Shown: piece by piece, positions 9,714 through 20,999 of the stretch
How positions within the stretch are numbered: the stretch's first letter is position 1
How the letters are laid out: each line of letters opens with the position of its first letter
Position numbers and translations under genes: made by a program
The notes under the pieces: generated by a model
Database searches by the model: none
Told to the model about the DNA's origin: nothing
Seen by the model: the letters and a program-made list of their open reading frames with translations, nothing else
Source: Hyaloscypha bicolor E
Taxonomy: Eukaryota; Ascomycota; Leotiomycetes; Helotiales; Hyaloscyphaceae
Assembly: GCF_002865645.1 (NCBI RefSeq)
Contig: NW_020194628.1
Span: 930,001 to 994,000 of the forward strand
Direction of reading: 5' to 3'
DNA length: 64,000 nt

Positions 9714-10289
9714 ACTGAGCTAGAGAAGAATCCGCAAGATGGAGAAGAATATGTTTGAGTGGCAAACGAACATACTAGAACTATGTAAAGCGAACTTGAG
9801 GTATAGGAGACGAGCTAGGTATACTTGAGGGATATATGCGTGCCCCGTGACCCTTCAGGGATTACCATGCGGCGTCTACTTAGCAATTCTGAGTCTATCG
9901 GATAGAGGCAGCCATAAGACCGATCCAGATCGTGGTCTGTGGGACAGAAAATTCAAGACCGAGAAGCTCGACTTGCAGCATTTCGTTACACGTAGAGCGG
10001 GGTAAAGATAGCTGTATTCGATATAATTCGACGCCACAGGAAGCCCAATATCGGGAAGGTCGACTTGCAGGAGTGGTAGTATCTTGGCGTCTGCCTGTCC
10101 AGCCTCGACTAAGGCTGAGATCGTGGGCAATTAGGTATCTTGATCTATCTGCCGCATATAGGACTCCGTTATTACGCTTCGAAGGTAGACGAGAAGCCAA
10201 GGTATAGGTGGTACCAAGCATCTAGAATTTGTTTCGAATTTCGGGAAGGCGTGAGTAATAATTAAAATCTAGTTAGCGTAGAAAATAAT
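9714..10289. other. Upstream region of the island gene, no convincing gene
   Basis: Normal base composition. Two overlapping minus-strand frames (10130-9876 and 10221-9895) and one plus-strand frame exist, but none is recognisable and they overlap each other. It probably holds the promoter of the gene starting at 9713, with possible remnants of an older gene. I see no core promoter motif worth calling. Confidence 0.4.
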
Positions 10290-10413
10290 AACATGCCTTC
10301 TTCGTTCCTCAAAAAGTGGCCCCTACGGTTCGTACCTCGCGGGTGGGGTCTCACTTTTATTAATCACTTCGAGAGGCACGTCTCTACGGGGACCCTGCCT
10401 TGCTAGGGCAGTA
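10290..10413 (+). repeat. Direct repeat, nearly unmutated copy
   Basis: GC-normal segment (aacatgccttcttcg to ctagggcag) at the edge of the gene island. It is repeated in the same orientation at 10626-10749, where almost every difference is C to T or G to A. Identity of the element is unknown. It has no open frame and could be an end of a DNA transposon or a fragment of a retroelement. Confidence 0.75.
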
Positions 10414-10625
10414 AATACAAAGGTAGATTACTAATTTTAGACAATTATAAGCTATAGTTATTAAGTTATTAAAATACTAAGTTATAGTATTTTAGCGGTT
10501 TTAATACTTTTGAGATATATACCTAAAAATAAGATTATCTCTTATTAATATATAACTTGGCTTACTAGCCGGACTTTATTAAATAATTATTTATTAATAA
10601 GAGCTTATATAGAATTATATAACTT
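10414..10625. other. AT-rich transition between the two direct-repeat copies
   Basis: The first bases (to about 10440) still have mixed composition; after that the sequence is RIP-like. No gene or further repeat was recognised. Confidence 0.4.
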
Positions 10626-10749
10626 AATATACCTTTTTCATTCCTTAAAAAGTAATCTAATAGCTTATATTTTATAAATATAATAACTTTTATTAATTAC
10701 TTTAGAGAAGTATATTTCTATAAAACTTTTATTATATTAAAATAATAAG
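10626..10749 (+). repeat. Direct repeat, RIP-converted copy
   Basis: Aligns to 10290-10413 at an offset of about 336 bp, with one or two small indels. For example cttcgagaggcacgtctct corresponds to ctttagagaagtatatttct. Conversions occur on both strands and also outside CpA sites (CGGGG becomes TAAAA). Confidence 0.75.
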
Positions 10750-11188
10750 TTTTATTTATTTGTTTAATTTAAAGTTATATATTATTAATAAGTAATAGTT
10801 TTAGATAAAAGCTTTAATTAAAGGCTTATTATAATTAGGTAATAAATTTATTAGACTAATAAAAAAGGTTTTATTATATTTAAATAATTTATAAATAAAT
10901 ATATCTTTTTCTATTTTTAAATTATATATATTATATTAATATTATATAATAAGCCAAGTTTACTTTTTATTTATTTAATATTATATTTTTAGTTTTATAA
11001 ATAATTTAATTTTAATAATAAGAAAAATTTAAATTAGTATTAGATTATTTAATTAAAAAATTATAATTATAAATTATAAATTAATATAAAAATATAAATT
11101 TATTAGAAATATAAAATATATAATATAATATATTATATTCTAATTTAATTTATTAAATAAATTATATATAAATATTAAAGTTATATAT
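10750..11188. other. AT-rich sequence, unassigned
   Basis: Highly A/T sequence between the converted direct repeat and the first full copia. No LTR end, readable frame or tandem array was recognised. Confidence 0.4.
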
Positions 11189-11427
11189 TATTAGTATAGC
11201 TATTTTTTTTTAGAAGTTATATATATAGTTATAAGATATAAGATATAGAATATAGAATATAGTTATATAACTTTATATTTTATAGATAACTCGACTAGTA
11301 AACTAGATTCTATTAGACTTAATAGATTTAGAAATTATATATTAATATTATAATACTATAATTCTTACTTCTAAATAATAACTTTACTAATTTTAATATA
11401 ATATTATATATTACTAGTAAACTAATA
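11189..11427 (+). repeat. 5' LTR of copia 11189-17400
   Basis: Starts TATTAGTATAGC, ends AACTAATA. Shorter than the 304-bp family LTR, mainly through loss in the 7-mer tandem region. Confidence 0.75.
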
Positions 11428-11999
11428 CTAATTAGTTTATATATATAGATTAAAGAATAGAATCTTTTAAGCTAAGAAAGTATCTAATAGCTTATAATAA
11501 AATTAAACTAGTCTATATTAAAAAAAGAAATTATTTATTAATTCTATAAAAAAATATCTAGTAACCTAAATAAAAAAATAGCTAGCTTTTACTAAAAACT
11601 AAAAACTATTCTATTAAAGAGAGGAATTACTTATTAATTCTATAAAGTATCTAGTAGCTTAAAGAAAAAGACTCTAGTTTTTACTAATTAATAAATAGTT
11701 AGTTATTTAACTATTTATTTATTTAACTATCTATTATTCTTTAAAACTAACTTCTTTTAGTTCTAAAACTACTTTCTTAAAAACTGTTTTTTCTATTTAT
11801 ATAATACTTATATTTATAGAATTCTCTTTCTGAAATATATATTCTATATATATTTTTATAATTCTTTAAAGCTTTAGATTCTTCCGGAATTATAATATTT
11901 TACTTTCTAAATTTCTTATTATAAATAAAATATTTAAGAACGAAATATTTATTTTAATATTTTTAATATTTTTAGGTATCTAGATATCTAATATCTAAA

Positions 12000-14900
12000 C
12001 TAAATATCTAAACTAGATATCTAAATATCTAAATATTTTTACTATTAAATTCTTTCTATAAACTTATTATAAACTATTATATTTTCAAACCTCTTTTATT
12101 ATAAATTATATATATATTAGAAAGAGTTTAGCTCTAGAAATTTAATATAATAGAATTATAAGATAAATATATATAAATAAAGAAATAAAAAAATAATATT
12201 AATTTAATTATTAATAATAATAATAAAAAAGTCCTAAAATATCTTAATATTAGATTATTTAAGTATAAGATAAAGAAGTTAACTAATAATAATCTCTGGA
12301 AATTATTTAGAAATAATTTTAGTAATTTTAATTTCGAAATATTTAATTAACTAGATTAATATATACTATATTAATTATAAGCTACTTTATAATATACTAG
12401 TATTTATATTAAATAAAATAATAAGAAACTTATTATTATATAGTTTTTAACTAATACTATTTAGAAAAAAGAGTAATATATCTAAACTATAACTAATATT
12501 ATTATTACTAGATTAGATTTTAATATAAATTCTATTATTTATATATATTTAATAATAAATCTTATAAGAAATTAATATATTAAATTAATTATTATCTATA
12601 ATTGCTTTTATTAGTACTAAACTATAGAAAGCTAGTAATAACGGATTTTTATTACCTCTATTACTTTTAAATAGCTTTTTAAATAGCTCTTTTATTATAA
12701 AGCTAATTAGAGAAATAATAAAGATATAAATTAAGGTATAGAAATATAATAAAACTAATAATAGTTTTAATTAAAAACTTATTATTTTTCTTAATATCTA
12801 CTGATATATAAAGCTTTTATAAAAGGTATTAATAAGAGTTTTCTTTACTATATTAAAGAAACTAATATAAAATTACTTTTATAATAACTAGCTCTTTTAA
12901 TATATATATAAAAAGGCTTATATAAATATTTATAGCTTTTTTAAAGGCTCTAGTTTCTAATATTAAAACTTAAATAAGTAAAATACTATTATAATAATAA
13001 TTATAATAGCTTAATATTCTAAAAAGATAATATTTAAGCTTATTTAATTAATTAATAACCTATATAAACTATAATATAAACTAGTATTTAACTTATAAAA
13101 AAATATTAAATTCTTATATAATAAAATTATTACTTTCTATTAAAATATATTAATATACTAATATATAATTTCGGATTCTTCTTTTAATCTCAGCTAATTT
13201 ATTAATAAGCTCTAATTATCTATTACTACTTATAAGAAGAAATAATAAATTAATACTAAGATTCTTTTTATTAATTAATAATACTATTCTTAAAATTCTT
13301 TAAGCTACTATTTATCCGGAAATTATTAATACGAATTCAGCTATAATTTCGGAACCTGTAATAATTATTTCAAGCCTTATAATTATAATAATTATATTTC
13401 GAAGTTATACTTTATATATAAGAGATTTAAATATTACTTATAGAAATATATATTAGAGAAATAAAAGACTAAGAAAACTCGATTTAAAAATAGAAATATC
13501 TATTAATTTAGATTCTAAAACTTTTATAACTTTAATAAATACTTTAATAATATTTATATATAATATATTACTGAAATTAAAAAAGAAGAAAATAATAAAA
13601 GTAGTAAAAACAAACTAGAAAATAATGCTTTTAAAGCTTTACTAATAGAAATAAATAAAAGAAAGAAATATTATTTAGATTTCTATTTTATTTCTATTAA
13701 AAGCTTTCTAGCTATTTCTATTACTTCTATTTTTATTATCTTTATAACTAATATTTTTATAAATAATCTTATTTCCTTTTCTTTTATATATTAAATAATA
13801 AATAGAAACTATATTTTAAAATTTATTAAATAAATAAAAAATATAATACTTACTACTTTTGTAAAGTTATAATTAATACTCGAACTTCTAGATTTTTAAT
13901 TACTAGTTCTAATTAATTCCAAGCTTTATAATAAACTAATAATAGTATTAAATTTAGTAAAACTTATAAAAGTTAAGTTAATATTTAGTTTAATATTAAA
14001 TCTATTAAATCTATAATAATAAGAATACTAATTAGATAAATATAATTCTATATTATATTTATAAAAATTCTATTTCTATTTAGTTTAACTAATATAAATA
14101 AGCTAGAAATCTATTTTAATAATTTTATTAATTATTTTATTATTTCTACTAAATACTTTATATTTATAATATAATATTTTAAATATTCTTTTCTATTTTA
14201 AAATACTATTTTATAAAGCTTTATTTCCGAATTCTTTATTTATAATTTTTACTTTTTACAGAAATTAAATTATAATATCTATATTACTATTTTAGTTATT
14301 TATTTATTAATAAACTCCGAAATATATTAGAATAAACGGGCTATAATATTAATATAGAAGCTTTTAAATATTTTATAAAATATTATAAATAATACTAGAA
14401 ATTCGAATAATTATTAAAATAATTTAAATTTAATCTAAGAAATAATATTAGCTTTAATTATTCTATTATTATTAATACTTTCTATATTTCTAGTAAGCTT
14501 ATATTTTATATTATTAATAAAAGCACTCGATATTAAGCCGGCTAATAGCTTTAAAATATTAGTATATTATATATTTGAAATTTCTAAAAGTAGTATTAAA
14601 TTAATATTTATTTAGGCTCTTCTAATTAGATTATAGTAAATATTAGAAAGTAGTTTACTAATAAGAAGTTTAATTAGCTTATAAATATTATAAGAACTAA
14701 AATTAAAATTATTTCTATAAAAGCTTATAATTCTATTAGAATTATAAAATATTATTATAGCCTAATTTAATATATTTATTTTACTATTATAGCTAAAATT
14801 AATAGAATTAATAGAATTAATAAGAATACTATATTTTAAATAGCTTTTAAAGCTATTAATAATTCTACTAGATCTAATAATATTATTTTAATTATTTTAA

Positions 14901-16890
14901 TTTATAATATTTTATTTCAAATAATTAAATATAATATCTTATTACTAATTATATTATAGTAATTAGTAGTATTTAAGAATATAATAATAGAAATTTAAAA
15001 GCTTTAAGCTAGATATTAGATTATAAATATTCTAAATATCCGAAATAGTTCTAGTATTACTAATATTTATAAACTTTTCTTAAATTCGAATATTCTTATA
15101 TAATATAAAGGAAATATTAATTAATTTAGTAATTGAAATAAATTATATAAGCTAATAGCTATTAATAAAAAGAACTATATACTAGCTCTATTATATAATA
15201 ATATTACCTTTTATTTAATTTCTATAAAGCTCTTTTATATAGAGAATATTAAAGTTATTACTAATAGCCCTAAATCTAAATTTATTTCCGAACTTTATAA
15301 TAAAGCTAAAAGTAATATAAATATAATTTCTTTTACTATTTCTACTATTTCACTAAAGTATAATAAAGAATACCTTTATAAAAACCCGGATTTTATAGTA
15401 TTTCTATAAGATAATAACTTATATAAGAACTTTTATTAAGTTAAAATTACTAGCTTTCTAGAAAAGAATATATTTGAGATTATTTCTAGATTTCAAATAC
15501 TAAAAGAAATATATATTTAAAACTTCTAGTTTATTAATAAAATTAAAAACAAAAATTTAAAAAGAAAATTTAAGAAATCGAGACTAGTTATTTGAGCTTA
15601 TAATAATAGTAAGAAATATATAATATTAACTAGAGAATTATTTTCTATATTACTATTATAATAATAAATATTATAAAATTATATTTATATAATATTTTAT
15701 AAATTTATATCTAATAAATAATTTTACTTAATTATAATTTTTATATTAACTTATATTATAAACTTACTAGAGAGCTAAATTTTAAAAATAATTCTATTTT
15801 AAAGGTTAGAAAACTATTATATAATATATTAAAAGCTAGAAACTATTAGTTTAAAACTTATTATTTCTATTATATTAATAAGCTTTTTATAAAACCATTA
15901 ACTTATAATTTTTGCTTCTTCTATAATAAATAATTCTTTAGAATTATTAGTTTTTAAACTAATAATACTTTATTTATTAAAACTAATAATTTTATAAAAA
16001 TAAAATAACTAAAGCTCTAAAAGACTGAGTTTTTAATTAAGAAATATAAATATCTTATTATTAATTATAATTTCAAGTTTAATAAATGTATTATTTATAT
16101 AAATATTACTAAAATTATTTTTATATAAAAATACTAGTATAAAAACTTCTAAATTATTTCTATAAAAAATACTATTATTATAAAAAATAGAAATACTATT
16201 TATTAAAATTCTTTTATTAAAAACTAATATATTATTTAATATATTAGAGAAGTATATATTATATTAATTTATTAACTAGAAGCTTTATATAATCTATTAA
16301 TTATTACTTAAACTATTAAATTCTCGAAAATATTATAATATAAAGATATTTAATAAGTATATTTAATAATAAATTAAGAATATTACTAGAAAACTGAGAT
16401 TTATAAAGCTAGTAAAGAAGTTCTTATATTTAATTATTTTTATAAATACTTTATTTATAAATAATAGAAATTTCTTTTTTTAAATTAAATATATTCTAAT
16501 TCTAATAAATAGAATTAGATATACTAATATTATTTACTAGTTCTTTATTAAATATAAGAAAGTTATTAAAAGTATTCTAGTTTCGGAATTTTATAATATA
16601 ATTTATAGCTTTAATATAAGTATTTTAGTTAAATCTATAATTAATAAAATACTAGAAATAGAACTATTATTAGTAGTTTATATAAATTCAAAGTTATTAT
16701 ATAAATACTTTATTAAATTAGAAACTATTTAAAAAAAGTATTTAATAATTAATATAATATATTTTTATTAAATATATAAATAATAAAAGATTATAGAAAT
16801 TAAATAAATTAAAGAAAAATCGAATTCTACTAATCTTATTATAAAATTAAAGCTAATAAATACTTTTAAGTATCTAATTAATATAAATAC
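12000..16890 (+). pseudogene. Degenerate gag-pol of copia 11189-17400
   Basis: Fragments can be read in plus frames with many stops: a gag region to about 13600, the aspartic-protease motif DTGAS reduced to NTRTS at about 13875, the reverse-transcriptase segment TYNFCFFYNK then TNNT (family: TYDPCLFYSK, TDDT) at 15890-15980, and the RNase H end (ADSMTK eroded to TNLIIK) near 16820. Aspartate to asparagine and glutamine to stop are the expected outcomes of G>A and C>T changes. It cannot encode active protein. Confidence 0.8.
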
Positions 16891-17135
16891 TATATAATTA
16901 GATATAGAGAAATAAATTAAATATAAATAGAATAAGAAATAAATATATAAAATAGAAAAATATTATAGAAGAGAAAGTTATATATAAAAGGCTATAGCCT
17001 TTAATATATAACTAAAACCTTAAAAGTAATATAGATATATAAAGTATTTAAGAAATCTAATATTAGACCAAATTAGAAAATTTATATATAATTAGAAAAA
17101 AGTATTATTTTTCGTGTTTTTTAAAGAGTTTCTAG

Positions 17136-17400
17136 TATTAATATAATTATTTCTTTAGAAATTATATATATAGTTATAAAATACAAGATATAAAATATAA
17201 GTAATAGAATATAAAATATAAAATATAATTATATAATTTTATATTCTATAAGTAACTTAATTAGTAAATTAGATTCTATTAGATTTAGTAGATTTAAAAA
17301 TTATATATTAATATTATAATATTATAATTATTATTTCTAAATAATAACTTTACTATTTTATATTTATATAATAATATTATATATTACTAATAAATTAATA
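17136..17400 (+). repeat. 3' LTR of copia 11189-17400
   Basis: Starts TATTAATATAATTATTTC directly after the purine-containing AAAGAGTTTCTAG also found beside the LTR of the better copy; ends AAATTAATA at 17400. Confidence 0.75.
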
Positions 17401-17405
17401 TATAT

Positions 17406-17894
17406 ATATATTATTTATTTATTTATTATTTCGAGATTATATAATAGAAATTAAATAATTTTTATATTAATAAAAAATATATTAAAAACCAAAATATAAA
17501 ATTCTTTTAATAAAATAATATGAAATAAATATATTTATTTATAATAATATTAATATCTTATATTATTAAACTAATTATTATATATAATTAATTTTTTAAT
17601 TTAATTTTTTTTTAATTTTGTAATATTAATTTTAATTTTTATATATTATATATTATATTATATTATATTAATAATTTTATTTTAATATATTATATATATA
17701 ATAAAAATTATTATATTTCTTTATTAAATATATAAAAAGTTTTATTTTTAATTAAATTTATTTATATTTTTTATAAAAATCTTAGTAATTTTAAAAAAAT
17801 ATTTAAATAATTTATATTAAAAGAATTTTAAGATTTATTAATTTTTTATTAGTTTTTTAAGATTTTATTTATTATTAATATAATTATTCTTTCA
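17406..17894. other. AT-rich sequence, unassigned
   Basis: Almost pure A/T sequence. No LTR, readable frame or array beyond short TATAT runs. Confidence 0.35.
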
Positions 17895-18130
17895 AGTATT
17901 ATTTAAATAAAATATAAAATATAAAATATAAAATATAAAATATAAAATATAAAATATAAAATATAAAATATAAGATATAATTATATATTTTATATTTTAT
18001 ATTTTTTTAAATAATTTAATTAATAATTAGTTCTTATTAGATTTAATAAATTTAGAAATTATATATTAATATTATAATTTATAATTTATTTATTTCCAAA
18101 TAATAGCTAATTTATTAAATTATATAATAA
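17895..18130 (+). repeat. LTR fragment of the first copia family with expanded (ATAAAAT)n
   Basis: Eight or so head-to-tail 7-mers (ATAAAAT) are followed by TATATTTTATATTTT, then a stretch (TTCTTATTAGATTTAATAAAT onward) that matches the middle of the copia LTR. The 7-mer corresponds to the CCCGTGT/CCCATAT units of the less mutated LTR at 51500-51803 after full G>A conversion. No target duplication was found, so it is a solo LTR or a fragment. Confidence 0.55.
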
Positions 18131-18139
18131 TTATTAATA

Positions 18140-18290
18140 TAGTTATAGTTATTAATAATTATATAATATAAAAATAACTAGAAATAATAAAATATAAATA
18201 ATAAATAATAATTATATAATTTTATATTATATAAATAACTCGATTAATAAATAGTTTCTATTAGATTTAGTAATCTCAGATATAGTATTT
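18140..18290 (+). repeat. Second LTR fragment of the first copia family
   Basis: The segment with AACTCGATTAATAAATAG and TTTCTATTAGATTTAGTAATCTC matches part of the same LTR (AACTCGACTAGTAAACTAG at 11287). It is only a partial copy beside the previous fragment. Confidence 0.45.
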
Positions 18291-18499
18291 ATTTCTCCGG
18301 ATTTAGTACCTGTTATATTAGATAAGATATATATATAGACTAGCTACTACTTTTAATTACTATAAGTATATATATTTAGTTAGCTCTAACTTTCTTTAGC
18401 TAAGGTTACTATATAAGAATCTGGCCTAATAAGAATTTGAATTCTAAATAATAACTATATTCTTTTTTTTACTAAATTATAATAAAGAAATATTATTAA

Positions 18500-18815
18500 T
18501 TCAGAAAATAAAAAGAGTAATTAATTAGCTAAAAAGTTAGGGCAGTTTAATTAGTTAAAGAATTAAGTAATTAATTAGCTAAAAGATTAAAGGCAGTTAA
18601 TTAGCTAAAAAGTTAAGTAGTTAATTAGCTAAAAGTGCTTTACTAAGTTATAGTAAAGAAGAGCTAAAAGTAGTTAATTAGCCGAAAAGTTAGAGTAGTT
18701 AATTAGCTAAAAGTACTTTACTAAATTATAATAAAAAAGAGCTAAAAGCAGTTAATTAGTTAAAAGTATTTTATTAAATTATAATAAAAGGTAATTAATT
18801 AGCTAAAAAAAAACA
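18500..18815. repeat. Degenerate minisatellite, unit about 18-20 bp with a higher-order period
   Basis: Repeats of AGTTAATTAGCTAAAAGT recur at least ten times, some joined by a second module (GCTTTACTAAGTTATAGTAAAGAAGAGC) that itself recurs three times. No coding frame. The array is partly preserved, with several GCAGTT and GCCGAA units escaping conversion. Confidence 0.65.
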
Positions 18816-20640
18816 AGAATAATTAAATAATTAAAAGAACTTTAAATATATAATAATAAGAAAAATATATTAAGTTTTTAAAATAAAAAGAATTAAAATA
18901 AATAATAAATAATAATTTAAAAATATTTATATAAAATAAATAATTCTTTTTAATAATTAATATATTTTTTATTTTTTAAAATTAAAATAAATTAAAAAAA
19001 TAAAAGAAAAAAAAAATATTAAATAAAACTAAAATTAAAAAATATTTTTTATTTTCTGAAATTATAATTTTTCTTTCTAGTATTTTAAGTTTCTTTTTCT
19101 AAATCTCTTATAAACTTTATTTATATCTCTAAATCTATCTTATTATTATTCTTATTTCTAACTATATTATTTTCTTTTAGCTCTAGTAACTTTTTAATAA
19201 AAGCTCTAGCCCAGCCTATTACTGGATTATATATAGAAATTAGATTTATAAAATAGTTTTTTATTTCATTTCTTAATAAATATCTTAATATAAACTAAAG
19301 TTTATAAAAAGATAATAATATCTTAAAAGTATTTATTATATATTTTAATTAAATTAGTAAGTTTCTTTTTATTATAAGATTATATATATATATAAGAGAC
19401 TATTATAAAACTTTTAATATAATAAATTAATATAATATTCTAATATATTTTTAGCTATTAAAATTGTTTTTATAAAAAGAGTTTTAATATAATTCTAAGC
19501 TTAAATAATAATAATATTTTATTATAAAATATTAAGAGTCTTAAATTAATTCCTTATTTATTATACTAAATAATATTATTTATATTTTAAAAATTCTTAT
19601 TTCTTTTTTATTATTTTATTATAAAAATATATATTAATATTTTTTAAAATTATAAAATTATTTAAGAATATATATAATACTATATTTTTTAGCCTCTATT
19701 CTAGTTCTAGACTATATATCTATATATTTTTATAGTTCTAGAATTAAAATTATAATTCTTTTTCGAGGTTTTCTAAATAAAAGATCTAAAATATAAATAT
19801 TTAAGGTCTGGAATCTCTAGCTAATAGCTAGCTTATTAAAGCCTGGATTTTTTTTAGCTATTTCTTTTATTATAAAAAAGTTCTTTAAAGTTATTTCTAA
19901 AGAAATATAGCTATCTTTATTTCTCTAGTATTATTTTTCTATATAATATTATAATATTAATATATTTAAATAATAATTTATTTATAAAAGTATTAGACTT
20001 TTTTTTTAATATAATATTAGATATATAACTTTATATATTTCTTATAAAGCTTTTTACTAATAGACTAGTTATTTCTATTTTAATTATATTTTTCTAATTT
20101 CTAGTTATAATAATTAATAGTTTAATCTTTAATCTAATAAAATAATATTAATTTATTTTTATATTATATAGCTAGAAAATTTTCTTTTTTCTAATATTTT
20201 TTTAATAATAATAATAACTTTATTAATAGATCTAGAATTTCTATTTTTTTAATTTTTATAATTAGAATTTCTATTCTAGAGCTTTTTTATATATTAATAA
20301 TTAATATAAATACTTAAAAAATTAATTAATTTCTAATTATTTTTTTTAGTCTTTTTTCTAAATTATTCTAATTACTTTCTAGTATATTTCTTTAGCTTTA
20401 AACTAATATTATTAGTACTAGATATCTTTTTTATTAATATAAAATAATTCTTGATTTTACTAAATATTACTTTAGTTTTACTAATAATTTTAAATATATA
20501 TTTATACTTTTTATTAAGAACTTTTCTAAATTATTATTATTAAAGTTATTTATAATAAAGTATTTACTTATATAATAATATCTTATAATATAATATATTA
20601 TAAATATAAGTCAGAATAACTAAATAAGACTTAAAAAACT
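18816..20640 (-). other. Unassigned RIP-degraded repeat with a minus-strand protein remnant
   Basis: On the minus strand about 46 sense codons without a stop (19269-19129) read NPVIGWARAFIKKLLELKE, followed by Asn/Lys-rich sequence. This is unusually clean for the block and looks like the C-terminal end of a transposase-like protein. Further upstream (to about 20500) fragments are readable but stop-ridden. I do not recognise the family. The right end is cut by the target duplication of the gypsy that starts at 20646. Confidence 0.35.
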
Positions 20641-20645
20641 AGTTT

Positions 20646-20964
20646 TATTACAGATCTATAAAGGAAGTTTATAGATAAAGTATTTATAGGAGAACTATTT
20701 ATTAAGAAAATTAAGCTAAAAAAGAAAGAAAGTTTCGAGTTAAAGTCTTTTAAGTATTTATAATTCTTTGCTTATAGCTCGGCCTAATAAGGCTTAATAT
20801 TCTAAATTTCCCAGAATATAGCTTCCTTTAGCTTTATTATATATAATTATTATATAACTTCAAATACTAGATATTAGATACTAGAATTAGATACCAAATA
20901 CCAGATACCAGATTTAGATACCAAATATCAGATACCAGACTAGATAGAGTATAAAATCGTAATA
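20646..20964 (-). repeat. 3' LTR of gypsy 20646-26815
   Basis: 319 bp. Contains short near-tandem GATACCAAATACCA units (about 20878-20940) that are also present in the partner LTR. It retains more C and G than the internal region. Confidence 0.85.
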
Positions 20965-20999
20965 TTACTTCTTTCTTTAGAAAAAGCTTGCCTTTAAGC

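Larger units (their letters stand above)
11184..17405 (+). mobile_element. Full-length copia retrotransposon (first family), RIP-degraded
   Basis: LTRs at 11189-11427 and 17136-17400 begin TATTA and end AATA (RIP forms of TGTTGG...CCGACA-like ends). TATAT flanks both outer ends (11184-11188 and 17401-17405), although that duplication is weak evidence in such AT-rich DNA. Element length 6,212 bp, close to the 6,357 bp of the better copy at 45447-51803. Internal order on the plus strand is gag, protease (NTRTSR near 13875), integrase, reverse transcriptase (TNNTLF near 15970) and RNase H (SLYK..., then SNSTN near 16815), as in copia. Stops are everywhere. Confidence 0.85.

Noticed and set aside
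9876..10221. Overlapping minus-strand ORFs of 84 and 108 codons and a plus-strand ORF of 91 codons
   Set aside because: Three mutually overlapping frames with no recognisable motif, and no clear splice structure; kept only as a note on the intergenic region.
17401..17405. TATAT target duplication of copia 11189-17400 as strong proof of insertion
   Set aside because: TATAT is common by chance in this DNA; the element call rests on its paired LTRs and internal domains.
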